NCBI RefSeq assembly: GCF_000340215.1
Contig: NW_006921551.1
Coordinates: forward strand, 82,475 to 146,474
Origin: Pseudocercospora fijiensis CIRAD86
Lineage: Eukaryota > Ascomycota > Dothideomycetes > Mycosphaerellales > Mycosphaerellaceae
Direction of reading: 5' to 3'
DNA length: 64,000 bases
This document shows positions 34,468 to 46,899 of the stretch, one piece after another (the stretch's first letter is position 1; each line of letters begins with the position of its first letter). The notes beneath the pieces were generated by a model. The model was not told the DNA's origin. It worked only from the letters and a program-made list of their open reading frames with translations, and did no database searches. A program made the position numbers and the translations under genes.

Positions 34468-34472
34468 GCGAA

Positions 34473-36172
34473 GTTAGTACGATCTTTAGAGTTAGACGTC
34501 TAGGATGTTTGCTCTTTTCGTACCTTAGAGAATTATCTAGTAGGCAGGCGAACCTCGGGGCTTTAATCTATTATAAATTATATAATATAACTAATTATTA
34601 ATATTAATAACTATATAACTATATAAAGAAGAATTAAGAGCCTCTTATCTCTATAGTAGGATAATATAACTATTATATAGGCGTCTTAGCAAAGGTTAGC
34701 TAACTAACCTACAACACTCCTCCTTAGGCAGATATTATATAATTTCTGCTATCTTTAAGATTTACTTTATCCCTTGTCTAGCTTTATATACTACGTTGCT
34801 TAATCCGAGTAAAGCCGGATATTTCTAGGCCGAAGTTAGAGCATTCGAGGAGCTTGCGACGAGGATATAGAAACGGAGGTCTAGAAATATTAGGCGAGCG
34901 GAATAATAATTAGACTTGCCTTTATATATGCGCCTTCTACGTACGCGGAAGGCATAGAAGGCACTATATAGCGTATATTCGCCGGGGGTTTAATCTAAAG
35001 ATGCGTATATATAAAGCTAGTCCGGCCTTCTAATTAGTAGAAATTAAAAAGAAGTATTAGCCTTAGGCTTAAACTACGTGCCTCTTACCTCTAACAATAT
35101 ATATACGCGCCTTTATATATAACGCGCTAACAACACTACGTACCGATAATACTAGGCCTTTCCCCCTTACGGCACGAGCCTACAACGATACAAGACGAGA
35201 CGTATAGTACGAGACGTATAGTACGAGACGCATAGCACGAGACGTATAGTACGAGACGTATACTAAGTATAAATATAGAAAGAGACGTAAAAGGAACTAG
35301 CGCTATAAAGGACAACTTGCGACTAAAAGAGATAGGACTAAAACAAAAAAAGAACAATGCCGACGTAAAACTATAGAGCGGTTAGGCCGGGGTCGGTACT
35401 ATAGACAAATATAGTTGCTCTTTAACCTATATAACCCTTCGAGACATAACACGAGTTTACTAAGTAAATATACCTACTACGCTTACATCCTTACGCTAGG
35501 AGCGTGCTATAGAGAAACTAGACGGACTGAGTTTTTTATTAAACATTTATAGCTGCTTAACCTAGCCTATTAGTCGGCGAAACCGCTAGTTTAAATTAGG
35601 TCCTATAGCGCCTATTATACGTTTTTTAATCTATTACTAGACAATACCTTAATATATAGTTAGTACCCTAGCTCGATTTAGAAGTCCGTATAGACCGTAT
35701 ACTAACTAGCGTACTCTCTTTATTTAGAGTAAGCAGTGCCTAAAGAACTCTATTAAGCTATATAACTTAGTACTAGAAGATCTGCAACTCTTCCGTATAT
35801 ACTATTAGTTATAGCCTCAAGTATACGCGCGTATTGTTATTAGACGGAGCTTCTTAATTCTTACGTACTAATATCCCCTTATAATCCCTAGTATTATAGT
35901 AGTATAGTTAGAAGCATAAAAGGCAGACAGTAAGGTAAGCTTTTAGACAAGTAGCTACTCGAGTGTTTAATTCCGCGTACGAGAGTTGTAGTATATTAAT
36001 AGCGCTAGAGTAGACTCTAAGAAACGTGTTTAGTCGATTAAGTACGTTTCCGGCAAACTACGCTAACAAAAGTAACTAATACGATAACGACAACGACGGC
36101 AGCCTTAAGCTAATATTAATATAGACGCTAACTAATATATATAGGAAAGGCACTATATAGTATAGACAATGC
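34473..36172. other. Unclassified RIP-mutated repeat DNA (continuation of the target of element A)
   Basis: AT-rich and CpG-containing sequence without a convincing protein frame. A CCTACAACA next to CTCCTCC at 34,709-34,724 looks like an LTR end beside a polypurine tract on the minus strand. No partner LTR was found, so I do not call an element. Confidence 0.4.
35195..35263 (+). repeat. 14-bp tandem repeat, about five copies
   Basis: The unit ACGAGACGTATAGT is repeated with few changes. One copy has CGCATAGC instead of CGTATAGT, i.e. a base pair that escaped the CpA to TpA change. Confidence 0.85.
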
Positions 36173-36410
36173 CCTCTAAGCGCTAACGTTAGCAAAAGTA
36201 GTAGTCCGCGTAGTAGGGGACGGGGGTTTATCCCCCTTCCTCTAAGCGCTAACGTTAGTAAAAGTAGCACTCCGCGCGGTAGGGGATAGGGGTTTATCCC
36301 CCTCCCCCTAAGCGCTAACGTTAGCAAAACGAGCATTCCGCGCGGTAGGGGATAGGGGTTTAGGAGGAACGACTATCCCCCTCCCTCTAAGCGCTAGCGC
36401 TTATAAAGGT
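36173..36410 (+). repeat. 66-bp minisatellite with internal palindrome
   Basis: Units start at 36173, 36239, 36305 and (after a 13-bp extra) 36384. Each contains AGCGCTAACGTTAGC, with the perfect palindrome GCTAACGTTAGC, and in most units a hairpin-forming GGGGGTTTATCCCCC-like segment. The minus strand of this array is open for 86 codons (36,076-36,336), but that is a by-product of the repeat. Confidence 0.85.
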
Positions 36411-38599
36411 ACGTTTATAGAGCTAGCTAGTAAGAGGTGCTTTATTAATATAGTTTAATGTTTCTTTATAGCCCGTACTAACTTCTCGCAAATTCTGTTA
36501 TATATAGGAAGCCGTCTCCTTTTCCTATTTAGGTATAGTCTCCCTCTTCGGGTACTACTTATAAATAGAGACCTCCTTCGCGACTTCCCGCTTCTTTATA
36601 TTACGACTTCCGCTCCTCGGCCCTTTTATTATCTTCTTTTACCTCTACTTAGCATACCTCGATTAGATTAGATATAAGTAGCGATCTATACGATAGTTAA
36701 AGAACAATAGTAGGATAGCGGTATAGTCGAGGCTCGCTACTTACGACGTCTCTAGTACGTACTATACGCTTTCTTCGAATATTAAGAATCCTAACCAGAG
36801 CGCTAATCTATATACGTTCCGAGACTAAGTATATATTTACCGGCGCAATACTTGCCGTACGACCGGGCGCCGACTCGAGCGACTTTTTAAGAAGGAGGTT
36901 ATGCCTACAATCCGCGACCTTAATAAGTAGATATACGACGCGATAGTTAAAGATAAAAAGGAGGCTTGCAATACTGCTAAGTATATCCTACTTATATATC
37001 TTAAGTAGCATAGTACAAAGGCTATTAAGCTTGCCTTATACGCCGCTAAGAGTTAGCGATATATCGACTTAATAGCGGAGATCTAGAGCATTATCTAGCA
37101 AAATACGCTAACATACTTATATATAGCCGAACTTAGCTAACAATTTAATTACTAGTATAGACAAGTAGCTACTAGCGCGCCTCGCGGAGATCTACCTAGC
37201 GGGCCTCTAAAGAAGAACATCCTAGCTAATCGATAGAATACTAGCGAAGAGTTAGAAAGCGAATACGAGGACGACGGCGGCACTAATAGTATAGACTAGC
37301 AGATCTGCTTAGGTGCCTATAAGAAGAAGAAGAAGATTCGCTATTTTAAAAAGGGTTAACGTATACTCCGTACTTATAATAAGTATCGCCTCGCTACTTC
37401 TACGTCTAAGCAAAAGCGGAAAGTCGCTAATAATAATAACATCTAACGGGCTCCTTCTAAGCGAAGTAGGAAGCGAGTAGGCAGCGGTCGACCTGCTTTA
37501 TAATAGCCTTAAAGCGCGCCTATTACTATTAGATTATCTCCTATATCTTTACTCTCGCTACTATCCTCCCTTTAGCCGACGCCTCCTTCTGCTAGAAGTA
37601 ATATTATTCTTACCCCTCGTAGTATTAAAGAGTCGCCGCGTACTAGAGATCCGACTAAGAAGCTACTATAAGACCCGTACTAATCTTTAATACTACCGCC
37701 TCCTCGCCCTTTATAGTCTCTATAGTCTTCTTCTTCTAGTACTATAGGTCGCCGTCCCCGAGGCGAGTATAGTAGTAACAATCCTGTAACTATATAGGCT
37801 CGTAATACTTAAGGATAGATCTCCTACTTATATCGCCTACGTCGACGGCATAGTAAAGAGATATCGCAAACCCTAAGTATTAATACTCTTCTTACCGGAG
37901 CTATAGAGCTTGCGTAGAAAGGCTTTGCTATAGCCGACTTCCCTAGCGATGCCCTTAGTAGCGATCCCTTACCTAGTAGTAGTATTACTAGATATAACGA
38001 TCCGGATAATAGATAGATACCTAACGACCGAATCTTCTTCTTCTATAAAGTCTACGAAGTCCCTCGCTATATTACTTGCCTATATCGAGTACTTAGGCTA
38101 CCTTCGCGTAGGTGTAGTATATGTTAATACTACGCTAATAGATACAATCTAGACGATCTTACTACGTATAAGTAGTATATTAAGAATAAGTACGAGAGTT
38201 AGCGTTTCGATTTCCTTACTAATACTAATACTAATCGGCTAAAAGAAGAGCTTAAGATATGCTATAGAGGTTGCTACGAGATAATAAAGACTCGATAGTA
38301 GGAGTATTAGCTAGGCGGTCGACTAGCCTATTAGCCGAATCTAGTTAACCGTGCTTAGTAGACTAAAGTTAAATAGGAGCGCGAACGCTACTTTCTTAAG
38401 GATATAGAAACCGCCTTTACTCGGAATAACGACGACGTATAGGACCCTACTACTAACGATCTTAACGCCTAGCTAGTACTTAACGATAGCGATATATAAT
38501 TAGTACGCGAGTTCTTTACGGATCTTAATAACGAGAAAGTCGAGTATTACTAGAACGATAACCTCTTTAATAAAGCTAATAATTACTAGGGTAGAGGAT

Positions 38600-40310
38600 A
38601 TAAGGAGCGCTAGTTTAATATAGAGCTCGATACCGACCTAGAGTTACCTATATATAGCATTTGTCGACGCTACTATACTACGCGAGATAGCAACAAGCCG
38701 TATATAGTACCCGATCTAATATCGTAGGGCAATTATATAGATCTAGGGCTATAGCCTACTAATCTACTTATAGGCAACGATTTTCCTAAACTTACGATAA
38801 TAGAAGAGATCCTTATTGCCCGCGTTTACGTCTACGTCGAGATGCGGCTTATTAAAGGAGCTTAGTAGCGTTATAAGAACAACGTAGTTAATTTCTTACA
38901 AGATATAGGCAAGGTTTAGAAAGAATTGCCCCTAGTTCCTAAGCATATTAAGACAGTTGTCCTACGTCTAGCCTAAAGAGATAATATTACTAAGCGTATC
39001 TTTATTCGCGACTTTAAAGTACGTCGTTAGGTAGTAAAGATCTAGCTTAAGCACCTAATAGCGAACTTCCCCGACTATAGAGATATAGCAATCGACGAGG
39101 AGCGCCTATTACAACTGCTAGATAGTTAAGACGGTGTTTTAGTTCTCGATCGAATATATATCGAGGAGTACGAAGAGGATTAGCTTCTACCGCCTCTAGC
39201 TTCGCAGCCTAGTCTATCCTCGAATAGCGAGCCTAATACGGATAAAGAAGAGGATAACTTCGCCGATTACCTAGAAGAGTTAGCACTTCCGTAGGTATAT
39301 ATTCTATAAGGTTAGCGAGAGTAGATTTAAGAGCTACTTAACTAGTAGGATAACTAGCGCCGCTAACGAGATCTAGCACTCTAATAGTAAGCAGCTAAGT
39401 AGCGATAACGCCGTATAGATCGTATATAGATAGATGCTACTAGTAACGACGATAGAGAGCCTACTACTTAAACTTAGCTTACCCTTCCGCTATTCGACTA
39501 AGTACCGCTTAATAAGTTTAATAAGACGGAGCGCTTAATGTTACGCGTATTTCTAACGCTCTATCCGTAGGGCTAGGCCGACTATAGAGATACTCGTTAG
39601 CGCGGTATCGCCTACGATAGCTATCTAGAGTATATAATTAAGTAGGACGATAGTATAGGTCTACGCCGCTACCGCTTTGCTAATTATCCTCGGTTCCGCT
39701 ATATCGGCCTAAATACTCTAATAAGAAAGCAATTACGCAAGAAGGCAGATTACGTAATGCAATAGAACCTACAATACGAAGAGATTACTATCGATAATCT
39801 TAAAGTAGCGCTTACTACTAATAATAAAGAATTACGTCGTCTCCTAGCAAACGTTATTCGATATAGTAGTAGCCTTCGGGGTACTCGAGTATATTAGGTC
39901 GGCAAGACTAATAAGTTAGAGAATTATGTTAAAGCTATCAGATGCCTACGTCTCTTTCTAACTTATAGTGCTGCCGACAATTACTAGTAGAGGTTATAGC
40001 GTTATATACCGAACCCTCCCTATAATAGTAATAAACATATACGAGTTAAGACTAGCCGAGACAATATACGCGAGTATCTAGCTATTACCGCCTACTACTT
40101 CTATTGTCGGCACGCTTTTATTATAAAATTAATCGCTAAGAAGTTTAGCGTAACGGACTTTTAGAACCGGTTTGAATTTTAGGCTCGTAGTAGCTCGTAT
40201 AATTATAGTATTATATAGTTAAAGGAGTATATTAAGGAGGGAAAGATACTTCTACCGCCGCTAGAGACTTCTCGTAAGGATCTACGTAACGATCTTGTAG
40301 AATTCTAGGC
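38600..40310 (+). pseudogene. Helitron Rep part: DUF6570-like and Helitron N-terminal-like domains
   Basis: At 38,660 SICRRYYTTRD is followed by PTNLLIGNDFPKLTIIEEIL and IARVYVYVEMRLIKGA, then LPLVPKHIKTVVLRLA. This is the pattern of the DUF6570 domain seen before the helitron helicase-like region in many fungal and animal proteins. From about 39,537 RVFLTLYPQGQADYRDTR-like sequence leads into FANYPRFRYIGLNTLIRKQL, a Helitron-like N-terminal region. Many Gln codons are now TAG or TAA. The catalytic HUH and tyrosine residues of Rep could not be placed with confidence. Confidence 0.6.
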
Positions 40311-41699
40311 CAAGCATATTACTACTATTAATCTAAACCCTCGGCGTACTACTCTAGAGCCTAATAAGCCTACATTGCTATAGATAAAGTCCGTAGATAT
40401 ACGAAACTCTTAGTAGCACCTTATAATAAACCTTAATCGTATTTAGCGATATAAGTGCGGCTATAAGTATTGTTAGCGTAAGAACAAGGACACTAATACT
40501 ATTTAGTGCCGCTTCTACTATCCTCGCGCTAACTATCTAGATAACGCTATTATTATATATAGTCTAAACCTACGTTACTAGATATACGATAGCCCTCGTA
40601 ACGATACCCGTATAACTAACTATAGCCGTACTGTTTAGATAGCATAGATAGCGAACAACGATATAATAGTACATATAGACCGAGGCGCTATAGTTAACTA
40701 CCTTAGCAAGTACTATACTAAGCAAGAGAAGCGTAGCGAATCTCTACTCGATTTAGGTAAGAAGGTCCTTCCTAGGATTAATACTAATCGTCCTATAGTC
40801 TTATTTATCGCTAAGATACTAAATAAGTTAATCGGAGAGCGCAATATCTCGGCGTAAGAAGAGATGCATCTATTACTCGATTTGCTACTCGCCTAAAGCT
40901 CTTAGACTATCTAGAACTTTAATTGCCGCAAGCTAGAAGATTAGTCTAAAGTTAAGCGGTTTAATCCTACGTCTAGACAGATAATTATATAGGGATAGTC
41001 GCTACTACTAAAGTATATAAATCGATACGGAATCCCTACGGAGAAGTTTAATCGCTCTAATCTTCTTGCCCGCCTAGACCTTTCCCTCTTCGAATTCTTA
41101 ACTAAGTAGGACTTTAGTACCTATAAGAAGTGTATACGAGTAAAGCTACGTATTGTTAACTAGTACCCTAAATATAGCGGCATTCTAGACGGTCCTAATA
41201 GCACCTATAAGGATTAGTACCGTAACAAGGTGCTTCTTTATTACCCGTTCGATACGTACTATCCGAATCTGCTATATACCTTCGAGGAAGATACCGACAT
41301 AGCATATAATATATAGAATAAGGCTTATAAGTAGTATAAAATGTTTTATAATTATCTATACGACTATATAGGTATAGACCTACTAAAGCCGACTAAAGAT
41401 CTGTTTAAGGATAATGTTTATAATTTAGAAGCTAAGCGACTAGAACCGAACTACTTACTATAGTACTTCCGGGTCGTAATCCTACTAAGATGCTCGAAGA
41501 TCTCGATAATTTAGGTAATCGGCAAGTCGATCGTAAGTATAACTAGACACCTCACTTTAGTAAATATAGCCTTAGTACTAGTAATGCGAAGGATTACTAG
41601 ACCCGTATACGAGGAACTACTACTCGCGATAGTTAGCGAATCGGTATACCTATAGATCTCGGCTACTATATTAATAGACTCTCCGACGCTTAGAAGCTC

Positions 41700-43170
41700 T
41701 AGTATAATAGGATTATCGATTACTAGTACGCGTAGACTTAGGATATAGACACTCCGGCATTCCTACTTAATATTAATAGCAAGGCTAGTATTAGCAAGTC
41801 GCACGTTATCGAGACTATATTATCTAAGCTAGAAGCGCTTCTTAATTAGTTTAACAACTTAGATAAAGGCTTTCCTAATCTATAGATAGGCAATCCTATT
41901 ATCCGTCTTATACTAATAGGAGCCGCTATAAACGGGACAAAGGGAAGTATATTATATACATTCTTTAAGCTACCGCTAAAGATAAAGGAGTACATCCCTT
42001 TAGATAGTTAGGCTTTAACTAATTTCTAATATCGGGTCGAATAGGTAAAGTATATTATTATTAATAAGAAGTCTAGAATAGACCTTACTATGCTCTACTA
42101 GATTAACTAGCGCCTTCGTTAGGTTTCTCTCGATGTTCCTTAAAGCTAAGGTAGCGTAGATACAACTCTACTATTCGGAGGCCGCTATATTACTATTGCT
42201 AGCGATTTTAATTAGCTATTGCCTATAAGAGGGAAGCTACTCTTCTCGAAGCTAACCGAACTTAAGATACCCGAGGATATTGCTAGCTATAACGCTTATC
42301 GACTATTCGATAAGACTATCTAGCTAAGCGTTATTTATCGATAGCAAGGCAATAATACTTAAGCTATCGCGTTTCGTAACGCTCTAGAGGGTCTTCGTAA
42401 TATACCTATAGGCGTTAAGATCTATTACTAGGAGACTCTCTATAGCCGTATTAAGACTACTCTTCCTTAAGTAGAGTAGGACCTATTTAAGAATGCTCTT
42501 CGGTTATATCCTTATAAGAAGCAGGTTAATAAGTATAACTAAGAGGCAATGCGTAATAATAGTGCTCCGATTATACTTGCTAGGGCTAGTTATACTAGCG
42601 GTAGTAGTATAGTTAAAGCTAGCTATAAGAACGGCGGCAACCTCTATTCTCGGCTTCTAATATGTCTCGAGGCACGTATAATAGTAATAGAGAACCTTTA
42701 GACTAAAGGCGGCATTGTTAATAGTAGCTTAGGCACTATACGGGATATAGTTTAGGGGGATATAGCTAATACGGACGAGGACCCTCTCGACAAGTTGCCT
42801 ACTATCCTTCTCGTTAAGTTAGACAAGTATACTAGTAAGACCTTTAACGAGGCCTTTAATATAGATAGCTCGTTAGGTATGCTACGTCGGGTTATACTAG
42901 TTATTCTAGTACGTCGTAAGTAGCTTTACAACTAATAATAGGATACTCGCTACTCTCGATTATAGTTTCCGGTTACTATCGCCTACGCTCTTACTATATA
43001 TAAGTTATAGGGTATAATAGTCGACAAAGCGGTACTCGACATTTCTCGAAAGGACTTTATACTAGGTCTTACCTACGTCGGTACCTCTAGAGTACGAGGC
43101 CCTAGAGATATTATATTTAAAGCTACCTTTAACTTCTATAACCGCTTTAAGAGCGGCAAAGTCCCCGGTA
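41700..43170 (+). pseudogene. Helitron helicase part: PIF1-like, Walker A visibly damaged by RIP
   Basis: At 41,775-41,801 the Walker A loop reads NSKASISKS. The codons AGC, AGT and AGC each follow a T, so each would be GGC or GGT before a TpG to TpA change, giving the expected glycine-rich GKxGxGKS loop. Downstream are QGNNTQAIAFRNALEGLRN, a KGGIVNSSLGTIRDIV block, LQFPVTIAYALTIYK (motif V, followed by LQG) and DFILGLTYVGTSRVRG (motif VI). The order and spacing fit PIF1 helicases of Helitrons. The protein cannot be active. Confidence 0.78.
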
Positions 43171-44699
43171 TAGTTGTTAGCCGGTACGCTAACTTAGTTC
43201 GACGTCGATTATAGCGCCTACTTCCTAAGGGCGTTGTGTTATTATCTACTCCTCTACGTCTAGACGCCGCTAGTACTAGCAAAGACAAAGGCAATCTTAC
43301 TGTCTACGCTAAGTAGCAGCAAGAGAAGCTAAAGGTTTAACGAGCTTAGTAGGCTAGCTAAGAAGAAGCTCGTAAGAAGCAGTAAATACTATAATACCGC
43401 AATAATTTAGAGGCAATTAATCGGATAGAATAGCTATAGGCTTAACTATAGGCTAATCCCCGGTTGCTATATAACATTACTGCCCTTGCTTAACGCTATA
43501 CCGGTGTCTATTCGGAGGCTTATAACTTCCGCTATCCGCTTACTAGAGAAAGCCTTAATACTAAACTTATATAAGGATAGATAGATTATTTTAAGACTCT
43601 GTATCCGTAATGCGCTCTACCGCTACTTTAGATAGAGCAACCGCATATACTACGATTAGCCTCTTATCGTTCGTAGTCCGCTACTCTACTAGTATATCCT
43701 ACTAGTTTATATCCTATATATGCTCTAGTAGGTACTCCTATCGAGGTAACCGAGTTCTTTACGTATACTAATACTAATCGCAATAAAGCGGAATAGGCTC
43801 GCTAGACAATCGATCTTCTTTCTAGTTAGCCTAACCCTTTAGCTACTAGTTCCTTAATTCCTAACGCTACTAACATCCTCGATACTATCTAGCCTAGCGA
43901 GAGTCTCGGCTTTAGTAAATTCGCGCTACGATTTACAAATGCTCGTAAAGACTAGTAGGAAGATTAGGAGCGACTTAGGTAGGTTGTTCTAACTATTGCC
44001 GGAGTTACGATCGATAGCCGAGGCTAGAACCGTATCCTTATACGATAGGCACTATTCTAAGATAATAAGATAATAGATAAGTAGGAGGTATTGGATAAGT
44101 AGGGACTAATAAACGATGCTAAATCGGCTAATAGTAATAATTACGAGATAGTTAATAACTAAGTATATTAGTCTATTACTATATTAGTTGTAGTTATAGA
44201 GGCAAGGCCTAATTGTTATTCCGCTCGCCTACGGCTTCGCTCGGCTATCCTAACCTATACCGCGGGTCTACGGATACTTTATTCCTCTACTTTCCTTCTA
44301 TATAGGCGGTATCTAGATTAGGTAGTAGGTATTATAGGCTATTATAATCCTTACTACTAGTTAGCTTGTCTGCCGTCGCGAGCAAATAGTAAAACTAAAG
44401 CTCTTATCCGTAATTGTAGGCCCGCTAACTGTATATAGGGGGAGCCTTCCCTTTAGCTTATAACCTAAACTTTTATAATCTATATCTAATAAGTAGCACT
44501 TCTTTAGCAGATTCCCCTGCTTATAATTAAGACTTCGTTATAGATAAGCAAGTAATAATCTATCCTAGTTAGGGTAGTTTAGTAGGTAGTATAGGTAGTA
44601 GCGGTAGTAGTAGTAGCGGCGACGATCCTAATAAGCGGAGGCTGCCTTCTACTCGCCTTAGCAGAATTTAGCTCGAGGAGAATAGTAAGTCCTTGCGGC

Positions 44700-45173
44700 T
44701 ACGCTTGCTTGTTTAGCCTTACTAATAGTTCTTTAGTCCTAAAGGAGGTCGAGCTTACTATTAAGCGCCTTCGGAAGATCTTTATTACTCTAGGCAATAA
44801 GTTGCCTAAGGATCTCCTACTATAGCTACGTAATAGTAATATAGTTAAGTTCGTTCTAGCTAGTATCGATAGCGACCTATACCTAAGTATCTCTACTACG
44901 ATATATAACCGAAATAAGAAGTTTGGTTTAGGCTCTAGGTTGGGTGTAGGCTACCTGCCCCCTGCGCTTATGTGTGTATTAGTTAAGCGTGCTATTTGTA
45001 GGGGCAACGACTGTTATTCTTGCTATAATTGGAACAAGTGTCTATATATCGATTATATAACCTTAACTTATAAGGACTATTCCTTCCTTAAGGCTGCCTA
45101 TACTAACTATACTAGCCTAAATTATTATAGTAACTATAACAAGTCTAGTAAGTTAGCCTTAGTCCTCTACTAA
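44700..45173 (+). pseudogene. Cysteine-containing coding relic next to the Helitron
   Basis: A plus-strand frame, broken by only one TAG near 44,825, runs from about 44,750 to TAA at 45171-45173. It includes LTIKRLRKIFITLGNKLPKD, then IVKFVLASIDSDLYLSIST, then a Cys cluster C..G.DC.SC..N..C near 45,000-45,040. The last 78 codons are fully open (from 44,940). CpA/TpG is better kept here than around it (e.g. CTTATGTGTGTATTAG). The Cys spacing suggests a metal-binding module. It could be a captured host gene fragment or a separate small protein of the element. Not recognised. Confidence 0.45.
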
Positions 45174-45246
45174 GTTAGTACTAATTCTCTATAGCCTATG
45201 TGTTACGTCCTCGCTTAGGTACTAGCCGTTAGGGCAATGCTACTTA

Positions 45247-45357
45247 GTAGCTATTACTTCTACTACGAACTCCTAGTAGCAATATAAGTAGTAATACTTA
45301 GCAGCTATTGCTTCTACTATAGACTCCTAGTAGCAATATAAGTAGTAATGCTTGCCG
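45247..45357 (+). repeat. Two-copy direct repeat, about 55 bp
   Basis: A unit containing CTCCTAGTAGCAATATAAGT followed by AGTAAT occurs twice in tandem, with a few transitions between copies. Confidence 0.75.
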
Positions 45358-45539
45358 TCTTTACGTTCTAGTCCTAGCTAGTATTAACTAGGATACTAGT
45401 TAGGGTACTTAGTAGATTACAAATATACTATTTTAGTAGGCAAATATATACGCTTAAACTACTTAGTAGGGCCGTAGTCGCAGTCTAGGCCCTTAGCTTT
45501 CCTCTAGCTCTAGACTATCTAATAGTAGTTCCTTCTGTA

Positions 45540-46750
45540 ACTTCTCTAAGTATAAGGACTCTAATACTAGGATAGATTAGTCTTAAGAGGGCTTAGTAGA
45601 GAATCGAGGAATATATTTTATTTGTTTTTTAGAAGGGCTAAGTAGTCTAGATTAGTAAAAGTCTTATAGTATTAGAGAGCTCTAACTCCTAAGGGCTAGG
45701 TTATCTCTTGCTACTTTAGTTTCTCTTATTATATTAGGTACGCCTATCTCTACTAAGGATTAGTATATAAATTAGTACTATACGACGGTATTATTTTAAT
45801 TATACTATCCGAAGAGGAAATCGTCTAAAGTATACCTTTACTAAAAGCTTCGTAGTATAAGCTTTAGGCGTAGGTAGAAACACTAATAGAAGTTAAGTGT
45901 CTTTTATATAACGTAAAGTATATCTAGCTTAGCGTAGAAGTCGATAAAGGGCGAGGAGAATATCGCTAGAGTAATAGTGCTTATAGGAGTAGTATATAAG
46001 ACCGAGATCCCGATATTATAATAGCCGTTTTCGTAGATTTAGATATATACGACTATATTGCACTACTTTCTATAGGCTACTAGAAGAAAGTAACGATAAG
46101 AGGCTAGAGTATTAAGCTACTACTAAACAAAGTATCCGTATAATATTAGCTATTTATAGTCTATCGGCTACATTTAGACATCGCGATCCGTAGCCTTCGT
46201 AATACTATTACTAAATAGTCGTTAGGCTAGAAAGCATAGTATCGCAATTATACTACCCGAGTGCGATTTAAGGGCTAGATCCTAAAAGAGTCTAGAGGAC
46301 GTATTAAGCTAGACTTATTATAAAACGAACGAGTATCGATATTATAAGATCTGTTATTACACTTCTAGAAAGAAGTAAGAAAGATAGGACGAAAGGTTGT
46401 CTAGAATAATCTAGTACTATTTAGCTTTAACTATAATCTACTCGTAGAAAGCAATGTCTCTCTTAGTATTAAGTATAAATACGAAAATCGCCTTTCGCTA
46501 AACGTCGTCCTTAGTATACTATAATAGTATAGTATATAGGTAGTATCGTCTATATTACGCGTAATAAACTTCGTACGCAAGTCTTTGTAAAGTCGCACAG
46601 TATAAGTAGAAAACGAATTTACTATCGGCTAAAGCGAAAATTTCTAGTAAAGTACTTCTTTCCTTATTATAAAATAGAAGCTATAATGCAATATTCTAAG
46701 CAAAAAGCGGTTGCTACTTAAGAGACTATACGAGATCTTATTAAGAATCT
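45540..46750 (+). pseudogene. Unidentified coding relic, plus strand
   Basis: Read through stops, one frame shows protein-like sequence such as AVFVDLDIYDYIALLSIGY and VRFKGQILKESRGRIKLDLL-like near 46,000-46,320. It resembles a transposon-associated protein in general look only. No domain recognised; borders uncertain. Confidence 0.3.
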
Positions 46751-46899
46751 GACCCTAAAGCAGGTCGCTTATTATTATCGGAAGAAGCATATAGGAGCGG
46801 CCCTTAAGACTTCGAAATATAGGCACCCGTTTTAGTATACTATACAAATATCTAGAAGTGCTATAGAAAGATCCGTAGAGAGCAATTCGAGGAAGAGGA

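Larger units (their letters stand above)
36650..44400 (+). mobile_element. Helitron-type element relic (Rep/helicase protein), RIP-mutated
   Basis: One very long plus-strand frame, read through TAG/TAA, spans about 7 kb. In order: a low-complexity Pro/Ser-rich N-terminal region; a zinc-like CRRYYTT block and a DUF6570-like domain (38,600-39,150); a Helitron N-terminal-like domain (39,530-40,310); YLSKYYTKQEKRSES near 40,700; and a PIF1-type helicase (41,700-43,170). This set matches the RepHel proteins of fungal Helitrons and Helitron-like elements. The termini (5' TC, 3' hairpin plus CTRR) were not identified. Borders are approximate. Confidence 0.72.

Noticed and set aside
34700..34730. Copia-type LTR end with polypurine tract (CCTACAACA / CTCCTCC)
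   Set aside because: No partner LTR and no convincing Copia protein beside it; kept only as a remark in the spacer entry.
36076..36336. Minus-strand 86-codon frame with repeated LALRGRGINP
   Set aside because: It is a by-product of the 66-bp minisatellite.
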